Positions 48,593 through 59,900 of a stretch of DNA of 64,000 nucleotides are shown piece after piece; the first letter of the stretch is position 1; each line of letters begins with the position of its first letter. The DNA comes from Thamnidium elegans (Eukaryota; Mucoromycota; Mucoromycetes; Mucorales; Mucoraceae): positions 852,222 through 916,221 of the forward strand of contig JAIXMG010000012.1 in NCBI GenBank assembly GCA_025201345.1. Reading direction: 5' to 3'. The notes below the pieces were generated by a model. The model did not search any database, had not been told where the DNA came from, and worked only from the letters and a program-made list of their open reading frames with translations. The translations under genes were made by a program, and so were the position numbers.

Positions 48593-48832
48593 AGTAGCAG
48601 TGAGTAGTTCACCGTTTAAAACACTTCGACGCACTATATTCTTGCTGTAACTACTGACAATGCTTGGTCTTCCGCCTTGACTATGTGTTATATTGGGGTA
48701 CCACCTGTTACTGTACTTTGAAATCACACCTTTTGAGATTCCCAAACTAGCAGAAATGTCTGATATAGACCTCCCTTGATTCACTTGAGCTTTCATGTTA
48801 TTTAAGACATCTATAGGTAATGAGCGAGTCAT

Positions 48833-49480
48833 ATTTAGAAGAAAAGATACTATAGGAAAAAGATAACGTTTTTTTAAAAAAAGCAGATTCTAAATATCGA
48901 AGTGGTTATAATGTAATTTGAGGTAGTTACGCATAGTTTTTTAGTGCGTGAATGTCAGTAATTGGGCTTGAACTATATTATACAATAATATCAGAGGATA
49001 CCTACTAGTTACTGTGGGCAGGATCGTAGTGTTCAAGAGTAGTCTATTATATCAAGTAAAGGGGGAAGTAAAAGAGTATACGAGATAATCGACAATGGGA
49101 AGAAAAGGGGAAGGGAAAAGGTGTGTATTTATATCTTTTTAGATATAACATGGGTTCGCATAAGATGGAACATAGTCCCATCTTTATGGGGTACATGACT
49201 GAAACATGAGTCATCTTACGTGGCTGAAACATGAGTCACAATGCATGGAGTTGGTCTTGATTGGATATGAGCTGCATGAATAGGAATAGTCTATTCATGG
49301 AAAGTCGTAGAATGTCGTGGAATCTAATGGCCATGAGACTGGTTCATGACAGTGAGTCTAACAAGAACAGCCACAAATAGAATATTTTTTTTTTATTGGC
49401 TATGGAAAAAACTGTTCACGTAATGTTTTAATAAACAAAAGTCCACAAAAAATATTCCCATGATTTATTTTGTCCCAAAT
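48833..49480. other. Gene-free spacer between transposon remnants
   Basis: Probably includes the outer part of element B, but no matching terminal inverted repeat was found. ATGAGTCA- and CATGAGTC-type short repeats occur near 49190-49350. Confidence 0.4.
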
Positions 49481-49807
49481 TTAAGCAGTGTTTACTTGGG
49501 CGTTGAATAAACAAATGATATTTTTTTCGGGCGGAAGTTTAAAGTATTTACGTATATATCTCTCGTTTCCCCAAGGTTTTTGCAACACGTGAACAGTTTT
49601 TTCCCCAACTGTATAATCAATTGTTGTACTAGTAACTTTTTTTTTTCTACCTGCTTTTTGCGTTTCTCTCTCCGATAATTCATTTTTTCCTATTTTGGAA
49701 ACAGTAGACTTACTTACGCCAGTTCTGGACGATGTTTCACGTATACTGAGACCACTCTCCAAACATTGTAACACGTTTTCCTTTTTAGATCGCGAGAGGT
49801 TGCGCAT
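49481..49807 (-). pseudogene. N-terminal fragment of a third Tc1-type transposase
   Basis: From ATG 49807 the minus strand encodes a clear helix-turn-helix (MRNLSRSKKENVLQCLESGL, SIRETSSRTGVSKSTVSKIG) as in other Tc1 transposases, then a Lys-rich AGRKKK turn. It ends after ~108 aa without any catalytic motif. It is a different family from A and B at the sequence level. No terminal repeats assigned. Confidence 0.75.
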
Positions 49808-49908
49808 GTCAATTTACCTTAATGAATTTGTAAAATACTAAAATGAAAAGAAATTAGAGCTGTAATAAAGGCTTGCTCTGTAGTTGTTATAAGCAAATTT
49901 TGGTTAAA

Positions 49909-50958
49909 AGGTCATATATGGCCACCGCTGGATCTGGAATAATTGAGAGGGTTAAAAAATTACTATAAAAGGCGATTTTTCTTGTGTAACATAGTTTGTG
50001 TGACCTTCGTGTAACATACTGCCAGAATCATTTTTGAGAGTTTTTGGTTCATTTCAATTTTTTCGCTTATAGTCACATTATTTATAATCAACAGGCCTCT
50101 ATCGTACGTCGTTTGTTAAAGAAGCCAATTAGAAACATAATACGCATCGCTGTTACAATTGACCTTCTAAAGAAACTATTTATATTTCCAAATTGCTCAT
50201 CCACTATTAGATGGTTAACATTGTCCATGTTTCATATTAAGTGGGTAAGCGCTTATTTAACTTATTTTGTATATAAGACACACACTTTTTCATTAATAAA
50301 AAAAACAATCGATTCCTAGTCTGATAATTATCTATTTATTTTACTTTTTTATTTTATTTTTTTGATATAACTTTTATTTTATAACCGTTAATATCACAGG
50401 CAACCTATTTTTATTCTGATAACTATTTAGCTATATTACTTTTTTACTTCTGTTTTTAATACTACTTATTAGTAACTAATTCTAACTTTATTACTATTAT
50501 TATTACTGTAATAGTATCTATATACAACGATAAAACAACTAACGAAATCGATAGAGCAGTTTTTAACCTGAAATAAATCCCGGGATTTGCCTCCGTTGTA
50601 AGTACTAATTAACAGCAATACTTATTTTTAGCCAAGAACCACTATTTGCATATAAAAAGATGGCTTATACAAGTAGTCGATCAATCTACCATGTTTTACG
50701 ATTTATTTGACGAAATCCTAACATCAAAACTCGCTTATTTTGGCAAGACATCCATATAGAGGACTTCTGGGCTGATTTCAAGTAAGTCATGTGACTATAA
50801 GCGAAAAAATTGAAATGAACCAAAAACTCTCAAAAATGATTCTGGCAGTATGTTACACGAAGGTCACACAAACTATGTTACACAAGAAAAATCGCCTTTT
50901 ATAGTAATTTTTTAACCCTCTCAATTATTCCAGATCCAGCGGTGGCCATATATGACCT
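49909..50958. repeat. Fold-back element with 170-bp inverted arms
   Basis: Left arm 49909-50078 and right arm 50789-50958 are inverted copies. The left begins AGGTCATATATGGCCACCGC and ends GCTTATAGTCACAT, and the right is the reverse complement with no difference I could see. The 710-bp centre contains an LTR fragment (50073-50399), another LTR-like block, and a short protein-like stretch (MAYTSSRSIYHVLRFI, stop, NPNIKTRLFWQDIHIEDFW). No target duplication was evident next to the arms. Near-perfect arms suggest recent formation or maintained pairing. Confidence 0.9.
50073..50399 (+). repeat. Internal/3' fragment of the 546-bp LTR family
   Basis: Matches the LTR at 45080-45625 from its TCACATTATTTATAATCAAC block to the terminal CCGTTAATATCACA. 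The first ~215 bp of the LTR are missing. The fragment starts exactly where the left arm of the fold-back ends, overlapping by the bases TCACAT. Confidence 0.85.
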
Positions 50959-52737
50959 AAGATCCTAAATGTATAAACAAAACATAAAATTAACAATGGG
51001 TTAATGGCATTATGTTTTTTTTTTTTTTTTGGCACTTACATGATTGATAAAAAGTTAAAGAAAGAAGAAGAAAATATCTAGGCTCCCCCTACCCTAAATA
51101 AATAAATTTAAAGTAGTCACTCTTTAATTTAAACTGCGTGGATTTGATTATGCTTGTCGCTAGCCGAAAAATCAATATTTTGAGGAGCTATAAAAAATAA
51201 AGCTCTTAAATATAGTGTTTTTAAACTTATATATAGCACTCTGTAAGCAAAAAATAAGCTTATAGACCAAAAAAAAGGGTTATTATGTGATTTTTACTGC
51301 GAAAGGAACGAAATTAAGAAATTGGGTGAACTATTTTTTGCTTTTTACTGTGAATTATATAAATAAAATAAAGAATGTATATGAAAATTAGCTTAGTTTC
51401 TAAAACTATTTTTAAAATTCGCCTATCGTTATTGTATCATAAGTTCGGACCATATTTTATCCGTCATTTTTTAATTTTTGGTAATATCAGCACCAATTTC
51501 CTTTTTCAATCGTAGTAAAACCTATATACGTAATAGAACCGTTAATTACGCATGTTTTAAAACTAAAATTGTGTAGTTCTGACTGTTTGTTCAGAATTCA
51601 TAGCAGAAACAAAAATAAAAAATGCTTATTTTTTATAGCATTTAAATACCTTAATTCGCCACTGTCTCAGCTATAAATATAACATTGTCTTAATCAGTTT
51701 GTTTTCTTTTATTTGAGCATTTAAAAAAAACTTTAGCTTAAAAATTGATTGAGTAATTTGCATTTAAAAAAATGAAGATAATGATTAAAACCTTAATATC
51801 TCCACCAAAAATTATGCTACTAACTTGAAATAAATAGAAATCGCGTTAAAATTATTAATAGCTTTATCAAAATTATTTACAGCTATCCTCAAAAAGTTTT
51901 TAAAATTTATTCCACATTTTAAAGCAAATACAAAGTAAATTTAATATCATTTGAGTATGTCATCTTTTTTTGAAAAATAATAACAATTTCTTTTTTTACA
52001 AGTAAATTACCTAGACTATTAATGTGAACTTATGTAGAATTTCACCAAAAAAAAGAATATCAAATCAGAATTTCAAAAAAATAAAAATTCGCAAAGTTAT
52101 GACCAGTTCAAAAAAATAAATATATCAAAAATCTTAGAAAAAAAAGCAAATTTTTTTTTTACAAAAGTTGACGTACGGGGTCGAACCAGCGACACGAAGA
52201 TTGCTAATTCGACGCTCTACCAACTGAGCTACACAGATAAACTTTTGAAACTTATAAAATAAATTAAAGATATCCAAGCTGGTTAAAATGTTTTTTGGCA
52301 ATTGCGACTTCTTTTATTACATAAAATTAATTTCTTAAAATTTAATAATTTTAAATATAGCTATTTTTATCGTAATTAACTGTCAAACCGTATTTAATAG
52401 TTTTTATGCTGCCCCAGCGCATCTTAGACTTTTAACGCTCGCGGAGACCGAAATATAGCTAGAATTAATTTGAAAACTTTGGAGAATATGCGGAGACTTT
52501 ATTAATGCATTGTGTGAAAATCTGAAGCTTTTTGAATCATAGCCTAATGCGCTTTTGAATTTAACCCTATTTAATTGACACATTTTGGCCTATAGCGCAC
52601 GCAATAATAATTTGACAGTCACGAAAGTTACTTTAAAAGATGCGGAAAATTACAATGTATCATCTCTCCAAATTTCAGACCCCTACTATTTTTATATCCC
52701 AAACGGCTACAATTAATCCCTATCTTAAATGGTACCC
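50959..52737. other. AT-rich, gene-free transition to the subtelomere
   Basis: No ORF of note. It contains a tRNA-like sequence (52169-52238). A somewhat less AT-rich stretch (52400-52690) ends exactly where the subtelomeric duplicate begins. The CTCCCCCTACCCTAAATAA near 51083 resembles CTCCCCTTACCCTA near 60065, a possible old subtelomeric homology. Confidence 0.45.
52169..52238 (-). ncRNA. tRNA-like sequence (decayed tRNA or tRNA-derived repeat head)
   Basis: In reverse complement it has a good RNA polymerase III A-box region (TAGCTCAGTTGGTAGAGC) and B-box (GGTTCGACCCC) at tRNA spacing, with an intact D-arm. The anticodon arm (CGAATTAGCAATCTTCG) forms a stem only with a nine-base loop. The acceptor ends and the T-arm do not pair properly, so it is unlikely to be a working tRNA. 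If read as a normal loop the anticodon would be AGC (Ala). Confidence 0.5.
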
Positions 52738-55700
52738 CTATCAATCATCTTTTGTTACACTTGTAATATCAATTTACACATTCTTTTGTAATTTAAATTG
52801 GTTATTTATTCGTCCATAACTCAGATTAGCGATACCTCCTTCGTCTCCTTCAATGATAACCTAGCTATATCTACTTATAGTTACCTTATCATTACACAAA
52901 TTTATTCCTAATATCAAATTTATCTTACAAGATTCGAAGGATATCCTTTTTTATATCTTTGAATATAAATACCACGTAATTTTACTTTATAAATAAGTCT
53001 ATCTCATCTTTTAGCTATATTTTACATTCTACATATCGGTTTCTTACTTATAAATATAAAGATCCCTTGAATTATATTTTCTTTATCATATAATTCTAAT
53101 GATTTCATATTTATGGATCGTTTCTCAATGTTTGAATACTTATATCATAAACTAAAAGAAAAGAATACTAGATTAAAACGTATCTTTTCAATAACAGGGT
53201 TTCCCTATAATGCTTTCTCCTAAGAAGACTAAACAGTAATAATTGATTAATATAGTATTTGACATAGAGTTAATTATATATAAAATAAATATTAAATTCA
53301 AAATATAAATCATGTAATAGTCGTATAGTAAATTCTAATTTATTTATATAATTATCATGTGATTATCAAGTGAAAGAATATAATATAGTTATATAAATAA
53401 AACAGCTTTTATTTTTATATTATTAATATATCAAAATTGAATTAAGAGATAAATAAAAAAACAGAATGATAGGTGATGATGTAGAAATTATGGATGAATA
53501 TATAAATAAAAACAATGAAGAAATAAAACAATATAAAAAAGATTTAAAAATTGAAATCAATAAATTAGTTTTAAATGAATGGAAATTCTTAAGTTATGAC
53601 TGGAAAAAGATTACAAACAAATATAAACATCGTACTGAACTAAAAAATGTAAAAAATATAGAAGAGGTAAAAAAAGAATTAACAAATAAATTAGGATATA
53701 TTTCAGTATTCTTTTTTCTAACAATGTTATATACACATAGAGAATATCCTGGTCCTTACTTGGAAATAGAAAAAGGTTTACTATTATTATATCAGTTAAC
53801 CTCTGGTTTTACATCCAAGAATATTAAGAAATATATGCCACATTCATCATTTTATGCTGTCTATAAAAAATTTTGGATAACTAATTATGAATCTTTAAAT
53901 AAATATGTAAATTATTGTCTATATAATATGTTTAGTAATATAAAAATAAGAATATTATCTGCATTAATTAAAAATCCTAAAAATTATAAAAACATTACCA
54001 CTATGCTCGATGGGCACGATATTACAATTGAATATGATAAACCTGATATATCTACGCAAAAAAAATGGTCTTACAAATTAAACTCATCAGGAATTAGAAC
54101 ACAAGTTTTAATGGATATTAATGAAATGGTATTAAGTTTATCAGATAGTCAACTTTGTGGTAATAGCTCTGATGGTGGTATGTTTTTAAATATGAAATTG
54201 TATAATAAAATTAAAGAACAAGATTGTGTAGCATTGGATGGAGGTTATACTCTATTTATAAAACAGTTTGAGAACTTATGTAAAGATAAAAATATTAATT
54301 TAGATGATAAAAACTTTTTCTATCCAATAAGAAAGGAAAATGGTATTGCATTAAATGCACAAGAAGAACATTATAATAAAGTATTTGGAAGTTTTAGATC
54401 TGTAGTGGAAAATCAATTTAAAGAATTATATAATAAATTTAAACGTTTTAGTAATAATAACTCTATAATAAAAACTGATGATATTAAATACATAAATTTA
54501 CAATTAAAAGTTGTATTTTTATTGAAGAATATACAGTTGTTTTCAGATAAATTTAACATTATAACTCAAGAACATCATAAGCTATGGATTAATGAAAATT
54601 TTGAATTTCCAAATGAACTGAGATTAATAGATATAGTTTATACAAATCAAATGGAACAAGTTAAAAAATTAAACGAATTGAGTAAAATACAAAAAGATTT
54701 ATTAAATTTATCTATAGAAAATAATCAAGATAGTATGATAATAGATGATAAGAATGAAATTTTAAACGAAAGTGATAAAAACGAAAGTGATGTAGATTTT
54801 CCTCAATATAAAAATCCAACTAAAAAAAGAAAGAAAAAATCAAAAAATAAAGATAAATTAGATATACATAATATTAGAAATGTTAATAAAGACGAAGGTA
54901 TATATGAAATAGAATATATTGTAACTCATAAAATAATAGATAAACAATATACCTTTCTTGTTAAATGGAAAAATTATGACAACAAGGAGAATAGCTGGGT
55001 CAAAGAAAATGACTTTATAGAAAGAGATATTATAAGAGACTATTTTCAGAAAAACAATATATTATTTCCTAATTACTAAAATATATATGTAATTTAAATA
55101 ATATTCAATCAATAATATAGTGTTTTATTTTATATATAATATTTTATCTATTGATATTGATTAGTCATCTAACATAACTATATCTTAATATAAATATAAC
55201 ACTGTCTCTCTGAGGGACATCTATTATTTCTTAAATGGCTATCATATTAAAGATATTCATAAATAACATTGTATTTAATTTTATAATCTAAACAAAGTGT
55301 TATCGTTTTAGATATTTCACTTAAGTATAAATAATATATCTAATAAAGTACGGAATTATGTGGAAGATGGAGGTATTCCTATATAAAACAGGGGAGAAGG
55401 GAGCGTAGCTTCTGGGAGTGGGTCTATATAAACGGGTGAAAGACGGGAGCGTAGCGACCTGGGAGCAATTGTAGCACTGGGAGCGCATAGGAGTAATATT
55501 GATGAGGTCGTGAAATCGAGATGGGGAGGGGTAAAAAATGAAAATGGGTGTAAAAGAGGGGAAATAAGATAAAATGAATAGGAGAATAAGAAAGTGAATA
55601 AGATAGGGTAAAGGAATATAATAATAAGAAAAATAAAAAAGATGCATAAGTAAAAAAAAAAAAAAAAAAAGCATAAGTAGAAAAATAAATAAAAAAAAAA

Positions 55701-55815
55701 AATAAAAGCATAAGTAGAAAAAAAGGTAGGGCAGATAGGAAAATAGAACAGGCCAACAGGGATCGCCTACCCGGCGACCCAGTTGCCCCATAAAGGACCA
55801 AGGGCGTTGAAGGTT
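52738..55815 (+). repeat. Subtelomeric unit, copy 1 (complete)
   Basis: About 3.08 kb, repeated nearly identically at 56955-60031 (offset 4217 bp, falling to 4216 at the end because one A-run differs by a base). Layout: a ~730-bp AT-rich leader, the 537-codon nuclease-chromodomain gene, ~250 bp of 3' region, and a ~490-bp G-rich block. The block contains TATATAAA boxes, GGGAGCGTAGC repeats, AGCATAAGTAGAAAA repeats with long A-runs, and a GC-rich tail ending CGTTGAAGGTT. The DNA after this copy (AGTAAGGGTAGGTGGGGGG) looks like degenerate telomeric repeat. No terminal inverted repeats were found. Confidence 0.93.
53466..55079 (+). CDS. DDE_Tnp_4/HARBI1-like nuclease with C-terminal chromodomain, copy 1
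   Basis: Intronless, 537 aa. The N-terminal ~170 residues are helical and include a probable helix-turn-helix (YQLTSGFTSKNIKKYMPHSS). The nuclease core has LDGHD (D182), the family-typical NSSDGGMF, ALDGGY (D258) and VVENQFKELYNKF (E315), the DDE order of the DDE_Tnp_4/HARBI1 superfamily. A lysine-rich NLS-like run (TKKRKKKSKNKDK, near residue 460) precedes a chromodomain at about 475-530 (EIEYIVTHK, YTFLVKWKNYDNKENSWV), which normally binds methylated histone tails. The frame is fully open and AT-rich. Harbinger-type elements usually need a separate Myb-like partner protein; none is present. Cutting or integration at heterochromatic or telomeric DNA is inference. Confidence 0.88.
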   Translation: MIGDDVEIMDEYINKNNEEIKQYKKDLKIEINKLVLNEWKFLSYDWKKITNKYKHRTELKNVKNIEEVKKELTNKLGYISVFFFLTMLYTHREYPGPYLEIEKGLLLLYQLTSGFTSKNIKKYMPHSSFYAVYKKFWITNYESLNKYVNYCLYNMFSNIKIRILSALIKNPKNYKNITTMLDGHDITIEYDKPDISTQKKWSYKLNSSGIRTQVLMDINEMVLSLSDSQLCGNSSDGGMFLNMKLYNKIKEQDCVALDGGYTLFIKQFENLCKDKNINLDDKNFFYPIRKENGIALNAQEEHYNKVFGSFRSVVENQFKELYNKFKRFSNNNSIIKTDDIKYINLQLKVVFLLKNIQLFSDKFNIITQEHHKLWINENFEFPNELRLIDIVYTNQMEQVKKLNELSKIQKDLLNLSIENNQDSMIIDDKNEILNESDKNESDVDFPQYKNPTKKRKKKSKNKDKLDIHNIRNVNKDEGIYEIEYIVTHKIIDKQYTFLVKWKNYDNKENSWVKENDFIERDIIRDYFQKNNILFPNY

Positions 55816-56954
55816 AGTAAGGGTAGGTGGGGGGTGGGGTTCCTTTCGTGAGACCTTCAAAAAATATAGTGTCTCAGAACCAATAAAAAAGTGGATAAAA
55901 AACCAAAAAAAATTTATTTGTAGTCATAACATTTTGAAATTCCGATTTTCACAGTCACCGCGGGATAAAGACTACATACACCACAACATATTAACTACAA
56001 ACACTACATTATATTAGCTAGGGACACCACAATATATTCACTACATACACTACTAATATGAGCTACAAACACTACAAAATATAAGCTACAAACACTACAA
56101 TATAAAAGCTAGAAACACTGCAATGATTTTTGGGTAAGGGACTAGCGAATAATGACAAACACTTCAAATTATATCTAACACAATGATATACATCTAGAAT
56201 TAAATGCTCGACTATTTTAATATACTCAAACACTATTATCTTTATCTTTAAATTTCATTTACTCTTCAATCTTATTAAAAATCGTATAAGACAATGTTAC
56301 GAATCCAAATCGAAAGCATCATACTATTTAAGATCACTACAGTCTGCTCTTTATAAAAATAGTGTATCTACTGCCTCGTTTATTATCACACCATTCCATT
56401 TATTTCAGTTATACAGCTACATATTTCATTACTTTTTACTTTGAGTTTAATCTATCATTTATTTTATCATCCATTTCTACTTTAGATTATTAATTACTAT
56501 TTCAAATATCATTTTCTGTTACATTTTCTACTAATTTTACCTTTATTATCTTTTATCCATCAATTTATTACATTATTATTCAAAGGTTATCCTTCATATA
56601 CCATCAGATATGTTACTCCATCTATTTATTTATTTTACAAGACCTTTTAATCATTTCTGTTTGTAAAACCATCAATTGATAAACTTTATTAATCAACTAG
56701 AACAAAAACAACGCACTTAGTTTAGAAAGTGTACATTTTACATCATCTTGGAATCAAATAGAACAAATTATAACGACTCAAGGGAATTATATCTAAGATT
56801 ACATAGCAACTTATATATTCAGAATGAATAACATTCTCACACATCATTATAAATACTTGGACAACAGATATAAATACAATTTCAGAGTTTATATCTGTTT
56901 AATATCCTTATTATTCCTTATACGTTTATTATTTTCTTTTAATAAACTTATATT
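55816..56954. other. Spacer between subtelomeric copies 1 and 2
   Basis: Starts with degenerate G-rich telomere-like sequence (55816-55850), then AT-rich DNA with a minisatellite (annotated separately). No gene. A small frame at 56824 runs into the start of copy 2 and is not supported. Confidence 0.6.
55965..56125. repeat. Degenerate minisatellite of AGCTACAAACACTACA units
   Basis: About six imperfect units of 22-29 bp with the core ACTACAAACACTACA-TATA. It lies just distal to copy 1 of the subtelomeric unit. Confidence 0.75.
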
Positions 56955-59900
56955 CTATCAATCATCTTTTGTTACACTTGTAATATCAATTTACACATTC
57001 TTTTGTAATTTAAATTGGTTATTTATTCGTCCATAACTCAGATTAGCGATACCTCCTTCGTCTCCTTCAATGATAACCTAGCTATATCTACTTATAGTTA
57101 CCTTATCATTACACAAATTTATTCCTAATATCAAATTTATCTTACAAGATTCGAAGGATATCCTTTTTTATATCTTTGAATATAAATACCACGTAATTTT
57201 ACTTTATAAATAAGTCTATCTCATCTTTTAGCTATATTTTACATTCTACATATCGGTTTCTTACTTATAAATATAAAGATCCCTTGAATTATATTTTCTT
57301 TATCATATAATTCTAATGATTTCATATTTATGGATCGTTTCTCAATGTTTGAATACTTATATCATAAACTAAAAGAAAAGAATACTAGATTAAAACGTAT
57401 CTTTTCAATAACAGGGTTTCCCTATAATGCTTTCTCCTAAGAAGACTAAACAGTAATAATTGATTAATATAGTATTTGACATAGAGTTAATTATATATAA
57501 AATAAATATTAAATTCAAAATATAAATCATGTAATAGTCGTATAGTAAATTCTAATTTATTTATATAATTATCATGTGATTATCAAGTGAAAGAATATAA
57601 TATAGTTATATAAATAAAACAGCTTTTATTTTTATATTATTAATATATCAAAATTGAATTAAGAGATAAATAAAAAAACAGAATGATAGGTGATGATGTA
57701 GAAAGTATGGATGAATATATAAATAAAAACAATGAAGAAATAAAACAATATAAAAAAGATTTAAAAATTGAAATCAATAAATTAGTTTTAAATGAATGGA
57801 AATTCTTAAGTTATGACTGGAAAAAGATTACAAACAAATATAAACATCGTACTGAACTAAAAAATGTAAAAAATATAGAAGAGGTAAAAAAAGAATTAAC
57901 AAATAAATTAGGATATATTTCAGTATTCTTTTTTCTAACAATGTTATATACACATAGAGAATATCCTGGTCCTTACTTGGAAATAGAAAAAGGTTTACTA
58001 TTATTATATCAGTTAACCTCTGGTTTTACATCCAAGAATATTAAGAAATATATGCCACATTCATCATTTTATGCTGTCTATAAAAAATTTTGGATAACTA
58101 ATTATGAATCTTTAAATAAATATGTAAATTATTGTCTATATAATATGTTTAGTAATATAAAAATAAGAATATTATCTGCATTAATTAAAAATCCTAAAAA
58201 TTATAAAAACATTACCACTATGCTCGATGGGCACGATATTACAATTGAATATGATAAACCTGATATATCTACGCAAAAAAAATGGTCTTACAAATTAAAC
58301 TCATCAGGAATTAGAACACAAGTTTTAATGGATATTAATGAAATGGTATTAAGTTTATCAGATAGTCAACTTTGTGGTAATAGCTCTGATGGTGGTATGT
58401 TTTTAAATATGAAATTGTATAATAAAATTAAAGAACAAGATTGTGTAGCATTGGATGGAGGTTATACTCTATTTATAAAACAGTTTGAGAACTTATGTAA
58501 AGATAAAAATATTAATTTAGATGATAAAAACTTTTTCTATCCAATAAGAAAGGAAAATGGTATTGCATTAAATGCACAAGAAGAACATTATAATAAAGTA
58601 TTTGGAAGTTTTAGATCTGTAGTGGAAAATCAATTTAAAGAATTATATAATAAATTTAAACGTTTTAGTAATAATAACTCTATAATAAAAACTGATGATA
58701 TTAAATACATAAATTTACAATTAAAAGTTGTATTTTTATTGAAGAATATACAGTTGTTTTCAGATAAATTTAACATTATAACTCAAGAACATCATAAGCT
58801 ATGGATTAATGAAAATTTTGAATTTCCAAATGAACTGAGATTAATAGATATAGTTTATACAAATCAAATGGAACAAGTTAAAAAATTAAACGAATTGAGT
58901 AAAATACAAAAAGATTTATTAAATTTATCTATAGAAAATAATCAAGATAGTATGATAATAGATGATAAGAATGAAATTTTAAACGAAAGTGATAAAAACG
59001 AAAGTGATGTAGATTTTCCTCAATATAAAAATCCAACTAAAAAAAGAAAGAAAAAATCAAAAAATAAAGATAAATTAGATATACATAATATTAGAAATGT
59101 TAATAAAGACGAAGGTATATATGAAATAGAATATATTGTAACTCATAAAATAATAGATAAACAATATACCTTTCTTGTTAAATGGAAAAATTATGACAAC
59201 AAGGAGAATAGCTGGGTCAAAGAAAATGACTTTATAGAAAGAGATATTATAAGAGACTATTTTCAGAAAAACAATATATTATTTCCTAATTACTAAAATA
59301 TATATGTAATTTAAATAATATTCAATCAATAATATAGTGTTTTATTTTATATATAATATTTTATCTATTGATATTGATTAGTCATCTAACATAACTATAT
59401 CTTAATATAAATATAACACTGTCTCTCTGAGGGACATCTATTATTTCTTAAATGGCTATCATATTAAAGATATTCATAAATAACATTGTATTTAATTTTA
59501 TAATCTAAACAAAGTGTTATCGTTTTAGATATTTCACTTAAGTATAAATAATATATCTAATAAAGTACGGAATTATGTGGAAGATGGAGGTATTCCTATA
59601 TAAAACAGGGGAGAAGGGAGCGTAGCTTCTGGGAGTGGGTCTATATAAACGGGTGAAAGACGGGAGCGTAGCGACCTGGGAGCAATTGTAGCACTGGGAG
59701 CGCATAGGAGTAATATTGATGAGGTCGTGAAATCGAGATGGGGAGGGGTAAAAAATGAAAATGGGTGTAAAAGAGGGGAAATAAGATAAAATGAATAGGA
59801 GAATAAGAAAGTGAATAAGATAGGGTAAAGGAATATAATAATAAGAAAAATAAAAAAGATGCATAAGTAAAAAAAAAAAAAAAAAAGCATAAGTAGAAAA

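Larger units (their letters stand above)
46215..48832 (-). pseudogene. Tc1-type transposase of element B, interrupted twice and truncated
   Basis: The minus strand starts at ATG 48832 (MTRSLPIDVLNNMKAQVNQG, helix-turn-helix ... GRPSIV). It continues after a solo LTR (48326-48592) at 48320-47899 with KPFMSKKHKAARLAWAKRHE and FSDETKINIWGS. After a 1.5-kb insertion it resumes at 46376-46215 with [14 protein letters not shown] and [10 protein letters not shown]. Removing the two insertions with one target duplication each leaves the three pieces in one frame. The C-terminus, including the last catalytic acid, is cut at 46214, where an LTR-like sequence begins. It is about as close to element A's protein as paralogous Tc1 families usually are. 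Confidence 0.9.

Noticed and set aside
49909..50958. Fold-back element as a Tc1 or Harbinger transposon
   Set aside because: No TA or TTA duplication at the arm ends and no transposase between the arms.
55321..55860. Minus-strand frames of 125-179 codons in the G-rich block of subtelomeric copy 1
   Set aside because: Same low-complexity Phe-rich pattern from A-runs. The equivalents in copies 2 and 3 change length with a single-base run difference.
53466..59296. Possible terminal inverted repeats around the nuclease-chromodomain gene
   Set aside because: I compared the unit start (CTATCAATCATC) with its end (CGTTGAAGGTT) and the immediate flanks of the gene and found no inverted match or target duplication.
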